Below are positions 1 through 5,734 of a stretch of 5,854 bases of DNA, one piece after another. Position 1 is the first letter of the stretch. Each line of letters opens with the position of its first letter. The DNA is taken from positions 1-5,854 of the forward strand of contig NZ_CAMYEZ010000126.1 in NCBI RefSeq assembly GCF_947254915.1. Direction: 5' to 3'. Made by a program: the position numbers and the translations under genes. Under the pieces are notes generated by a model. That model saw only the letters and a program-made list of their open reading frames with translations, did not search any database and had not been told where the DNA came from. This DNA comes from an uncultured Porphyromonas sp. (GTDB lineage: Bacteria; Bacteroidota; Bacteroidia; Bacteroidales; Porphyromonadaceae).

Positions 1-106
1 AAGAATGAAATGAAAGTTCCGAAGAATTTTTCGTTTCCTCGCTGGATAATCCCGAATATCTACGGAGTAAATTCCCGATTTCCTCCACCTTCCCGATTGC
101 TTTCAT
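1..106 (-). CDS. Possible 5' part of a small unrecognised gene, running off the left edge
   Basis: A reading frame starts at an ATG at 106-104 on the minus strand and stays open for 35 codons to the window edge. It begins MKAIGKVEEIGNLLRRYSG and continues rich in Ser and Glu. The frame is preceded by an in-frame TGA at 142-140. I recognise no domain. The start lies about 120 bases downstream of the mrp stop and has the same direction, so it could be the next gene or a small repeated hypothetical protein. The plus strand is also open here from base 1 to the TAG at 106-108, with an internal ATG at 10, so openness alone is weak evidence. The DNA looks more AT-rich than its neighbours. Treat as tentative. 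Confidence 0.2.
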   Translation of the reverse strand, partial: MKAIGKVEEIGNLLRRYSGLSSEETKNSSELSFHS

Positions 107-153
107 AGAGACGTAGATGCAGTCGTCCGCTATAATGCGTCAGCCTTGAGAGG

Positions 154-229
154 TTAGAGATTAGCAATTAGAGGTTAGAAGCACTACACGCCAAAGGATA
201 CGAGAAGGGATCTAACCTCTAAAGTCTAA
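154..229. repeat. Inverted pair of TTAGAGR heptamer arrays overlapping the mrp stop
   Basis: On the plus strand 154-181 reads as four heptamers: TTAGAGA, TTAGCAA, TTAGAGG, TTAGAAG. On the minus strand 229-209 reads TTAGACT, TTAGAGG, TTAGATC. The two arrays face each other and form an inverted repeat: 161-179 pairs with 211-229 at 16 of 19 positions, including 12 perfect pairs (168-179 with 211-222), around a 31-base middle. The mrp stop codon (TAG, 228-226) lies inside the outermost minus-strand heptamer. As RNA this could fold at the 3' end of the mrp transcript. The stem is AT-rich, the loop is long and no U-run follows, so it is a poor intrinsic terminator; it could still act as a weak terminator or 3' stabiliser. 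Confidence 0.7.
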
Positions 230-1341
230 TGCGATACGTGCACCCGCTTGGTGGCGGGTGCCATCGTCAGCCTCTCCTGCACGCGCTCCGTCACAGCCGA
301 GGCTAGCTCCGCGAAGTAGTGACTCATCACCTGGTCACTCTGTGCGGCTATCGGCTCTCCCGCATCGCCAGCCTCGCAGACACTCTGCACGAGTGGCAGC
401 TGCCCCAAGAGCGGGATGTGAAGCTCCTCGGCCAATCGCTTGCCTCCGTCACGACCGAAGATGTAGTACTTATTGTCAGGCAGCTCGGCAGGCGTAAACC
501 ATGACATATTCTCCACCAAGCCGAGGATAGGCACATTGACAGGATCCGTCTGGAAGAGGTTGATCCCCTTCATCGCATCAACGAGAGCCACCTCTTGCGG
601 TGTGGTCACCACGATAGCGCCCGTGAGTGGAAGCGTCTGCACCAGCGTCAGAGCGATGTCTCCCGTTCCTGGAGGCATATCGATGAGCAGGTAGTCCAAC
701 TCTCCCCAGTGCCCCTCGGTAAGCATCTGCTTGAGCGCATTCGAAGCCATCGTACCACGCCATAGGAGCGCTTGGTTGGGACTCACGAAGAAGCCGATGG
801 AGAGCATCTTAATCCCCTCCGTCACAACGATCGGAGCGATGCGATCCTTGCCGTCCACCTCCTCAGCCACGGGCCGAGCGTCCTCACAGTGAAACATCTT
901 AGGCATTGACGGACCATAGATGTCGGCATCGAGGAGCCCCACTTTATACCCTTGGCGAGCTAGAGCCACCGCCAGATTGCTCGTGACTGTACTCTTGCCC
1001 ACACCCCCCTTGCCACTGAAGATGGCGATCGTGTTAGAGACCATCGGGAGCGGGTTCTCCACCTCAGGCTGCTCAGGCTCCTCTCTAAAGGTTGCCTTGA
1101 TACGCCCCGCCACATCTGCCTTCGCATCTAGGAAGGTGAGGATAGCGGTTTCGGCCGCTTTGACCACGGAGCGAGCAAACGGATCTCGCACACGGGGGAA
1201 GTGTAGCGTCAGAGAGATCTGTCGTCCCTTGATCTGTATGTCGTCTGTCACGATACCTGACGTGACAATATCGGTACCAGTACCTGGGTAGCGCACATTG
1301 CGCAGCGCATCGAGTACCTGTTCGGTTGTATAGCTATTCAT
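226..1341 (-). CDS. mrp: Mrp/ApbC (NBP35-type) Fe-S cluster carrier P-loop ATPase
   Basis: A 371-residue cytoplasmic protein that in this family binds and passes Fe-S clusters to apo-enzymes, using ATP. Residues 1 to about 85 are a MIP18/DUF59 domain; the usual DPE motif is changed to YPGTGTDIV (residues 18-26). Residues about 103-350 are the Mrp ATPase: deviant Walker A GKGGVGKST at 110-118 with its signature Lys111, DADIYGPSMP at 138-147, and LIDMPPGTGD at 219-228. The segment after ENMSWF (277-282), where many Mrp/ApbC proteins carry CxxC, reads TPAELPDNKYYIFG and has no cysteine; only Cys152 and Cys322 occur in the whole protein. The order MIP18-ATPase and the length match the family. It starts at ATG 1341, 29 bases after trmB, with no Shine-Dalgarno site, and is likely the last gene of the trmB transcript. 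Confidence 0.96.
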   Translation of the reverse strand: MNSYTTEQVLDALRNVRYPGTGTDIVTSGIVTDDIQIKGRQISLTLHFPRVRDPFARSVVKAAETAILTFLDAKADVAGRIKATFREEPEQPEVENPLPMVSNTIAIFSGKGGVGKSTVTSNLAVALARQGYKVGLLDADIYGPSMPKMFHCEDARPVAEEVDGKDRIAPIVVTEGIKMLSIGFFVSPNQALLWRGTMASNALKQMLTEGHWGELDYLLIDMPPGTGDIALTLVQTLPLTGAIVVTTPQEVALVDAMKGINLFQTDPVNVPILGLVENMSWFTPAELPDNKYYIFGRDGGKRLAEELHIPLLGQLPLVQSVCEAGDAGEPIAAQSDQVMSHYFAELASAVTERVQERLTMAPATKRVHVSH

Positions 1342-1370
1342 ATCTTGTTTCGGTTACTTGGTCTGAGCTT

Positions 1371-2165
1371 TTATTCTTCCTGAGCGAACGCCCGCTCCAC
1401 TTGATGCAGGAGTCCTCCAGGGACTTGCGACCAACTGGTATAGTCGTCATGCTCAGGCTCACTTTCGGGCTCTAGCCACTGCTCGCGCATAGGTAGCGCA
1501 AAGCGGATATACTTGATCACCTTACCTCTGCCCAGCCACTGCTTCTCGTAGTGAGTCAGGACACGTGGTATGCCGTACTGTGTCAGCAGAGCTTCCTCTT
1601 GGTAAAGGTCTGCCAGTGCCACGATAGGCTCCACGCCATTGACCTCCAGCAGGCTCAACGTGTACTCATAGAGGAAGGTGCTATCGGTTTTAAGGTGTAC
1701 TACTCCATCGGGCTTGAGATAGCGGTTGTAACTAGTAAAGAAAGTTGACGAAAGAAGTCTAGCACGTGTGCGCTTCATCTGAGGATCGGGGAAAGTGATC
1801 CAAAGCTCACTCACCTCTCCAGGGGCAAAGGCTAGCGGCAGTAAGTTAATGTCCGTACGCAGGAAGGCCGCATTAGTCAACCCTTTGTCTAGAGCCTCCG
1901 TAGCTCCGTGCCACATACGTGCGCCCTTACGGTCCACGCCAATATAGTTGTGCGTAGCATCTTGCTGAGCCAGTGCCACCGTGTACTCACCTCGTCCGCA
2001 GCCCAACTCTAAGACGAGCGGGCGATCCGCATCAAAGGCGCACCCACTCCACCCGCCAGCTATCTCTCCCGCCACCTCTGGTGAAGAGAGCTCCGCATAG
2101 CCATACTCATACACGTTGGGATAGCTATGCAGGTCGGCAAATTTCTCCAGTTTACGTCTAGCCAT
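1371..2165 (-). CDS. trmB: tRNA (guanine-N7)-methyltransferase TrmB
   Basis: A 264-residue SAM-dependent enzyme that in this family makes 7-methylguanosine at position 46 in the variable loop of tRNAs. The SAM-binding motif I is VLELGCGRGEYTVALA (51-66). The TrmB signature is WITFPDPQMKRTRARL (122-137), with the family's FPDP followed by basic residues. HLKTDS at 157-162 and the C-terminal YEKQWLGRGKVIKYIRF (206-222) also match the fold. Residues 226-264 form an acidic, low-conservation-looking tail beyond the core, which makes the protein somewhat longer than typical TrmB. It starts at ATG 2165, 19 bases after the acidic protein and 29 bases before mrp. I recall trmB next to mrp as a recurring pair in Bacteroidetes; this was not checked here. 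Confidence 0.96.
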   Translation of the reverse strand: MARRKLEKFADLHSYPNVYEYGYAELSSPEVAGEIAGGWSGCAFDADRPLVLELGCGRGEYTVALAQQDATHNYIGVDRKGARMWHGATEALDKGLTNAAFLRTDINLLPLAFAPGEVSELWITFPDPQMKRTRARLLSSTFFTSYNRYLKPDGVVHLKTDSTFLYEYTLSLLEVNGVEPIVALADLYQEEALLTQYGIPRVLTHYEKQWLGRGKVIKYIRFALPMREQWLEPESEPEHDDYTSWSQVPGGLLHQVERAFAQEE

Positions 2166-2170
2166 GGGCG

Positions 2171-2176
2171 CTCCTC
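2171..2176 (-). promoter_or_regulatory. Shine-Dalgarno-like site before trmB
   Basis: The minus strand reads GAGGAG here, five bases before the trmB ATG. It stands out because the other genes of this window show no such site and Bacteroidetes generally rely little on Shine-Dalgarno pairing. It supports the ATG at 2165 as the trmB start, but it may be chance. Confidence 0.4.
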
Positions 2177-2184
2177 AGGATCAA

Positions 2185-2517
2185 TTACTCTGGATCCTCA
2201 TCGGTGTCTATGACATCGACCAGTCCCTCCTCGGCATAGTAGTCATAGAGCGTGGAGACGAGATCGTACGCATCGTCCTCATGCATCTTGACGCCCATGT
2301 CCTGACTCAAGTGATCGGAGACATAGCCAGCCATTGCGTCTAAGTCTAGGCAGACCTCCTCATCATCGCCCTGCGTCTCGGTGTAATCGTCACAGAGATC
2401 CATCACGTAGAGAAAGATCTCATCATCGTCATACTCCTTGATAAAGGAGGGATCGAGATGACTGCGCAGGTACTGAACCGCACCTCGATCAAGCTGCTCA
2501 AAGTCTAAGTCTGCCAT
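2185..2517 (-). CDS. Small, extremely acidic protein of unknown function
   Basis: A 110-residue protein that I cannot assign to a named family. By count it has 24 Asp and 11 Glu against 2 Lys and 2 Arg, so about a third of it is acidic and the net charge is near -31. It has no signal peptide or membrane segment and should be cytoplasmic. The pattern of acidic runs broken by aromatic and hydrophobic residues (for example YDDDEIFLYVMDL at 29-41 and DLVSTLYDYYAEEGLVDVID at 85-104) suggests a folded helical protein and not a disordered acidic tail. Cys42 and Cys56 are the only cysteines. It lies 48 bases after meaB and 19 before trmB, so it is probably co-transcribed with both. The length, clean start and tight packing argue that it is a real gene. 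A nucleic-acid mimic or an adaptor would fit the charge, but nothing shows this. Confidence 0.85.
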   Translation of the reverse strand: MADLDFEQLDRGAVQYLRSHLDPSFIKEYDDDEIFLYVMDLCDDYTETQGDDEEVCLDLDAMAGYVSDHLSQDMGVKMHEDDAYDLVSTLYDYYAEEGLVDVIDTDEDPE

Positions 2518-2565
2518 CTTGCTATGTAGTCTATATGTATAGGTTAAATGTGTAACTCGTCCCCA

Positions 2566-3669
2566 TTACTTCAGCGACTTGTAGAAAGCCTCCAGGAGCC
2601 GTCCCGCACCCACGAAGGGGGTGATACGATTCTCCAGGACCTCGTGCTCTACCGACTCTTGGAGCTGCTTGACCTGCTCACTGTCGTAGAAAGAGCGACG
2701 AAGCTCCTCATTGACCGTCTCATACATCCACCACTTCTCCTGTCGGCGACGATTGTAGTCAAAGTAACCACTCTCCTTAGTCGTCTGACGATAAGTATCG
2801 ATCATGTCAAAGATCTCCTTGATACCTATTCCCTTCAGTCCTGAGTAGGTCATAACCTTAGGCTCCCAGCCCGACTCAGTAGTGGGAAAGAGCTGTAGCG
2901 CATTGCGAAAGTGCTGCGCTGCCAGACGAGCCTTGTCCACGTTGTCGCCATCAGCCTTGTTGATGATGATCCCATCGGCCATCTCCATGATGCCACGCTT
3001 GATGCCTTGTAGCTCATCGCCTGTACCAGCCAGCTGGATCAAAAGGAAGAAGTCGACCATCGAGTGGACAGCCGTCTCACTCTGCCCTACCCCCACCGTC
3101 TCAACGAAGACCGTGTCAAAGCCAGCAGCCTCGCAGAGGATAATGGTCTCACGCGTCTTGCGCGCCACACCACCCAGCGAAGAGCTACTAGCACTCGGAC
3201 GAATGAAAGCACGCTCCTCCCGTGAAAGGCGCTCCATGCGTGTTTTGTCGCCTAGGATACTCCCCTTAGAGATCTCACTACTAGGGTCTATCGCCAGCAC
3301 CGCCAGCTTGTGTCCCTGCTTGATGAGATGCATGCCGAAGGCATCTATCGACGTACTCTTGCCAGCTCCAGGCACGCCCGTGATACCGACACGCATCGAC
3401 TGCCCACTGTATGGCAGACAACCCTCTAGTATCTGCTGCGCCTTGAGCTGATGGTCGTGACGTGTACTCTCGACGAGCGTCACGGCACGAGCCAGGAAGG
3501 TACGATTGCCCGCTAGGATCTCCTCTATATAGCGCTCAGCGGGATAGTCCTCACGCTGTACCCGTTGCTGGCGCAGATAGGGATTGACCATAGGCTGGAC
3601 GGAGACACCTTTATTCACCTTGAGACCCGCATAGCGAGGGTCATTCTCAGGATGATCGTTTGTGAGCAT
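2566..3669 (-). CDS. meaB: MeaB-type GTPase, methylmalonyl-CoA mutase chaperone
   Basis: A 367-residue G3E-class P-loop GTPase of the MeaB/ArgK (older name LAO/AO transport ATPase) family. Members bind adenosylcobalamin-dependent methylmalonyl-CoA mutase, gate cofactor loading and protect it from inactivation. Visible motifs, in order: Walker A GVPGAGKST (98-106); AIDPSS (126-131); GSILGDKTRM (136-145); the family hallmark VETVGVGQSE (189-198); the base-specificity motif NKAD (237-240); and SGLKG (276-280). The N-terminal helical arm (about 40-90) and the C-terminal helical dimerisation part (about 300-367) are present, so the protein looks complete. In propionate-forming Bacteroidales the mutase converts succinyl-CoA to methylmalonyl-CoA; the mutase subunits are not in this window. 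The ATG at 3669 is separated from a heptamer repeat array by only seven bases. Confidence 0.96.
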   Translation of the reverse strand: MLTNDHPENDPRYAGLKVNKGVSVQPMVNPYLRQQRVQREDYPAERYIEEILAGNRTFLARAVTLVESTRHDHQLKAQQILEGCLPYSGQSMRVGITGVPGAGKSTSIDAFGMHLIKQGHKLAVLAIDPSSEISKGSILGDKTRMERLSREERAFIRPSASSSSLGGVARKTRETIILCEAAGFDTVFVETVGVGQSETAVHSMVDFFLLIQLAGTGDELQGIKRGIMEMADGIIINKADGDNVDKARLAAQHFRNALQLFPTTESGWEPKVMTYSGLKGIGIKEIFDMIDTYRQTTKESGYFDYNRRRQEKWWMYETVNEELRRSFYDSEQVKQLQESVEHEVLENRITPFVGAGRLLEAFYKSLK

Positions 3670-3676
3670 GGAGGAG

Positions 3677-3711
3677 TTAGAGATTAGAGGTTAGAGGTTA
3701 GAGATTAGAGG
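3677..3711 (+). repeat. Tandem array of five TTAGAGR heptamers upstream of meaB
   Basis: Five uninterrupted heptamers fill this stretch: TTAGAGA, TTAGAGG, TTAGAGG, TTAGAGA, TTAGAGG. It occupies most of the 66-base gap between the long DUF1573 gene and meaB and ends seven bases before the meaB ATG. Because meaB is on the minus strand, its leader would read as repeated CCUCUAA/UCUCUAA, a pyrimidine-rich, weakly structured RNA. The same heptamer recurs around the mrp stop (154-229). Function unknown; a microsatellite-like slippage tract or a dispersed repeat seed is possible. Confidence 0.85.
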
Positions 3712-3738
3712 GCTAGTGGCGCTAGATACGCTAGGCTA
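3712..3738 (+). repeat. Three imperfect 9-base GCTAG repeats
   Basis: GCTAG begins at 3712, 3721 and 3730, giving three 9-base units (GCTAGTGGC, GCTAGATAC, GCTAGGCTA) directly abutting the heptamer array. The third overlaps the stop codon (TAG, 3738-3736) of the long DUF1573 gene. With only five fixed bases per unit, chance is a fair alternative. Confidence 0.35.
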
Positions 3739-4833
3739 CCGCTTAGGTACAACGATCAGGACGTTGCGTAGCGGAGCATTCGGATCGTTGAGCAGGAGGT
3801 CAAAGTTTGCCTTGAGAGCTCTACGTGAGCGATCCACACCCTCCAGCTTGAGCTGATAGCGTATGTCGGCACTAGCACCTGGAGCTATCGTCTTCGGGTA
3901 ATCCAAGATAGTCAGGAAGGCGGTATTGCTCTCCACGGAGTAGAGCTGCATAGGGGCTTCGCCATCATTCTTTAGAGCGACAGTCCCCTCATAGACTTGA
4001 TCCTCTGGAGCTAAGTCGGTCAGACGCTGGTAAGTATTCAGATCAGCACGAGGGGTTGGAGCTCCCTTGACAAAGCTGGGGGGCATCACAAGACGTACCA
4101 TCACGCCACCCGAGAGGTCAGACTCACCGTCCTGCGTATGTACGGTGATACCTATCCACCCCTTGTGAATGCCAGGAGCTATTGATCCGTCATTATGTGC
4201 CGTCAAGAAGATTTCCTCTGGCTCGTAAGCTGCCAACGTAACGTGACGCAAACTGCTCTTCAGAAAACTTGGGATCGTATCTAGCGCTACCTCTAGAGGC
4301 TGACCCGTCGGATTGTTGAGCATCAGGCGAATCGTATTCTCTTCGCCTGCAGGCTGTAGCGGGAAGTCTAGGAAGAGGTTACTCACCTGTAGCGCTCCGA
4401 TCTCTTGCTGGTAGAGTGCATTCGTTGGGGTCTGCCTACCGAGTGTAGCTACATTGCCTTTGATCGTCAGCTTGATAGGCTTATTCGGATCTACGGAGGT
4501 GTAGACACGGGTATACTTGACGAAAGAGCCTGGACGATTTAGCGGATTGTAGGTGATCTGGATAGGTATCGAATCCCCTGGAGCTACAGCGGTACGATCA
4601 TATGTAGGGGTCGTACAGCCACAGTCCGTATTGACACGCAGGATAACCATCGGCTGGTCAGACACGTTGCGCAAGGTGAAGCTATGCGACACCGTCCCCC
4701 GCTCCTCAGCTATCGTCCCGAAGTTGTGGATCGCTGAGAGCGAGTCAATCATCTTCTCCGTCTGCTGTGCACGTACTACACATAGGGTAGTGGCAAGGCA
4801 AAGCAGGAGAGCTACCATTCGTCTTGTAGCCAT
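3736..4833 (-). CDS. Secreted multi-domain DUF1573 protein
   Basis: A 365-residue exported protein. It begins with a signal peptide (MATRR, hydrophobic 7-20, likely signal peptidase I cleavage after RA at 22). No lipobox is seen, so it is probably soluble in the periplasm or exported further. Residues about 36-128 are a DUF1573 domain (PF07610), an immunoglobulin-like fold: HNFGTI at 36-41, TDCGCTTP at 69-76 with the characteristic Cys71-Gly-Cys73, TYNPLNRPGSFVK at 94-106, and a closing strand to KGNV. Two further segments, about 148-250 and 265-365, look like beta-sandwich repeats (LDFPLQPAGEENTIRLMLNN at 155-174; VALKNDGEAPMQL at 285-297) but lack the Cys pair. The protein is clearly paralogous to the next gene upstream. 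The molecular function of DUF1573 is not established; I infer a protein- or glycan-binding or structural envelope role. Confidence 0.9.
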   Translation of the reverse strand: MATRRMVALLLCLATTLCVVRAQQTEKMIDSLSAIHNFGTIAEERGTVSHSFTLRNVSDQPMVILRVNTDCGCTTPTYDRTAVAPGDSIPIQITYNPLNRPGSFVKYTRVYTSVDPNKPIKLTIKGNVATLGRQTPTNALYQQEIGALQVSNLFLDFPLQPAGEENTIRLMLNNPTGQPLEVALDTIPSFLKSSLRHVTLAAYEPEEIFLTAHNDGSIAPGIHKGWIGITVHTQDGESDLSGGVMVRLVMPPSFVKGAPTPRADLNTYQRLTDLAPEDQVYEGTVALKNDGEAPMQLYSVESNTAFLTILDYPKTIAPGASADIRYQLKLEGVDRSRRALKANFDLLLNDPNAPLRNVLIVVPKR

Positions 4834-4950
4834 ACACTATCTATCTTAGTTCGCTTGAGACACGCTCCTCCGCCCCACCCCTTCGTCATAAAGGCTCTAG
4901 GGCTGAGCGTGCATCGCTTCAAATGACTGTAGACTTATCTCTCAGTAGGA
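4834..4950. other. Intergenic gap between the two DUF1573 genes
   Basis: These 117 bases separate the paralogous genes. I find no match to TAnnTTTG on the minus strand; the nearest, GTCATTTG at 4926-4919, misses the first two positions. There is no strong hairpin with a T-run either. It is therefore open whether the longer gene has its own promoter or is read through from the shorter one. Confidence 0.5.
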
Positions 4951-5349
4951 CTACTCAACAATACCCTTAATGCGTAGGATGTAGCTACCATCCTTGCCAT
5001 TGCTATAGACAGAGATGGTCTTGACGAATTGTCCTGGTCGTCCAGCAGGATTGTAGGTCACCTTGATCGTTGTACTCTTACCTGGAGCTATAGGTGCTGT
5101 CTCAAACTCAGGCTTCGTACACCCACAAGAGGCTACGACACGAGTAAGCACGAGGGGTGCTGTACCCGTATTCTTGATCGTAAAGGTATGACTGACAGGA
5201 CCATCAACCTCCTTGATCGAGCCAAAGTCAAACTCCGTCTCCGTAGCAGTGATCTGAGGACCAGACTGCTTGCCTGTTTGCTTGTTCTGAGCTCCAGCTA
5301 GTGTGGCACAGAGGAGGAGAATTGTTGTAAGGATTGCAATGCGTTTCAT
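4951..5349 (-). CDS. Short secreted single-domain DUF1573 protein
   Basis: A 132-residue exported protein. Its signal peptide (MKR, hydrophobic 4-19) is probably cut after AGA at 20, leaving a linker and one DUF1573 domain (about 38-131). Landmarks are FDFGSI at 40-45, HTFTIKNTGTAPLVL at 54-68, SCGCTKP at 74-80 with Cys75 and Cys77, TYNPAGRPGQFVK at 98-110, and the terminal strand RIKGIVE. The same landmarks occur in the same order in the N-terminal domain of the downstream gene, so the two arose by duplication or fusion. No lipobox and no membrane anchor are visible after the signal peptide. It is the first gene after a recognisable promoter and a structured leader of about 150 bases. The ATG at 5349 is chosen because it gives an intact signal peptide; no Shine-Dalgarno site precedes it. 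Function unknown. Confidence 0.93.
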   Translation of the reverse strand: MKRIAILTTILLLCATLAGAQNKQTGKQSGPQITATETEFDFGSIKEVDGPVSHTFTIKNTGTAPLVLTRVVASCGCTKPEFETAPIAPGKSTTIKVTYNPAGRPGQFVKTISVYSNGKDGSYILRIKGIVE

Positions 5350-5447
5350 AAACTTTGTAGTCTTAAGATTTATACTCTATATGATTGGTACGGCTATAGG
5401 ACTCTGATCCAGCGGGTAAGCCTCTCAGCGCCCCATCGCCTCACCTG

Positions 5448-5502
5448 GTAGGTTACCCAGCGTCCGCCACTCTCGTCACAGAACGGAGTGGACGCAACCT
5501 AC
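5448..5502 (-). promoter_or_regulatory. Predicted 5' leader hairpin of the short DUF1573 gene
   Basis: Three nested arm pairs line up: 5448-5454 with 5496-5502 (7 bp, GTAGGTT/AACCTAC), 5460-5465 with 5490-5495 (6 bp, GCGTCC/GGACGC) and 5469-5472 with 5486-5489 (4 bp, ACTC/GAGT). They are separated by one-sided bulges of 5 and 3 bases and capped by a 13-base loop: 17 pairs in all, every one Watson-Crick. On the minus strand the outer arm begins at about the expected transcription start given the -7 box at 5516-5509, so the mRNA would open with this stem. Such a 5' stem could protect the mRNA or regulate it. The remaining leader (5350-5447) shows no clear further structure. Confidence 0.55.
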
Positions 5503-5508
5503 GCCCTG

Positions 5509-5516
5509 CAAATATA
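5509..5516 (-). promoter_or_regulatory. Bacteroidetes-type -7 promoter box (TATATTTG)
   Basis: The minus strand reads TATATTTG, an exact match to the Bacteroidetes -7 consensus TAnnTTTG. A TTG that could be the -33 element lies at 5542-5540, 23 bases upstream, slightly farther than I expect; a better TTTG at 5551-5548 is too far (31 bases). A start near 5502 would give a leader of about 150 bases before the ATG at 5349. Confidence 0.55.
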
Positions 5517-5568
5517 CTATTTTCTGATGATACGGGGATCAACTCCGCAAATCGGACTGAGCGTCCCT

Positions 5569-5729
5569 CCCCGAACGACGAGACGTGTAACCGTTGTAGG
5601 GACGCACGATCTGTGCGTCCGTCCCCGAACGACGAGACGTGTAACCGTTGTAGGGACGCACGATCTGTGCGTCCGTCCCCGAACGACGGAACGTGTAACA
5701 GCTGTAGGGACGCACGGTCGTGCGTCCGT
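5569..5729 (+). repeat. Three tandem 54-base REP-like units, each with an 8-bp palindrome
   Basis: Unit 1 (5569-5622) and unit 2 (5623-5676) are identical over 54 bases. Unit 3 (5677-5729) is 53 bases with several changes. Each unit starts CCCCGAACGACG and contains the inverted arms GGACGCAC and GTGCGTCC: at 5600-5607/5613-5620, 5654-5661/5667-5674 and 5708-5715/5720-5727, with loops of 5, 5 and 4 bases. In unit 3 the loop has changed while the arms are preserved. GCGTCCCT at 5561-5568 looks like the tail of a preceding, lost unit. There are no unique spacers, so this is not CRISPR. It resembles the short palindromic intergenic repeats (REP/MITE-like) common in Bacteroidetes; no transposase is in the window. 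Confidence 0.9.
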
Positions 5730-5734
5730 CCCCG

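Noticed and set aside
131..136. TATAAT on the plus strand as a -10 box
   Set aside because: Bacteroidetes promoters do not follow this consensus, no -35 partner is evident, and no plus-strand gene follows.
920..1291. 123-codon plus-strand frame inside mrp, and the 189-codon plus-strand frame at 2882-3451 inside meaB
   Set aside because: Both lie opposite strongly conserved motifs of the real genes, and their Ser/Arg-rich translations look like antisense shadows.
3671..3676. GGAGG-like bases next to the meaB start as a ribosome binding site
   Set aside because: They are on the plus strand; the meaB mRNA carries the complement CTCCTCC, which is not a Shine-Dalgarno site.
4861..4950. Terminator between the DUF1573 genes
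   Set aside because: Only a 4-bp GCTC/GAGC stem is seen, and no T-run follows it on the minus strand.
5414..5434. TPP riboswitch fragment: minus strand reads GGGGCGCTGAGAGGCTTACCC, with a CTGAGA and TACCC reminiscent of the thi box
   Set aside because: The second half of the aptamer (CTGAT...CCAGCG...AGGG) is absent in the right order and spacing, and the downstream gene has no link to thiamine.
5561..5729. CRISPR array
   Set aside because: Units 1 and 2 are identical over their full 54 bases with no unique spacers, and no cas gene is nearby.
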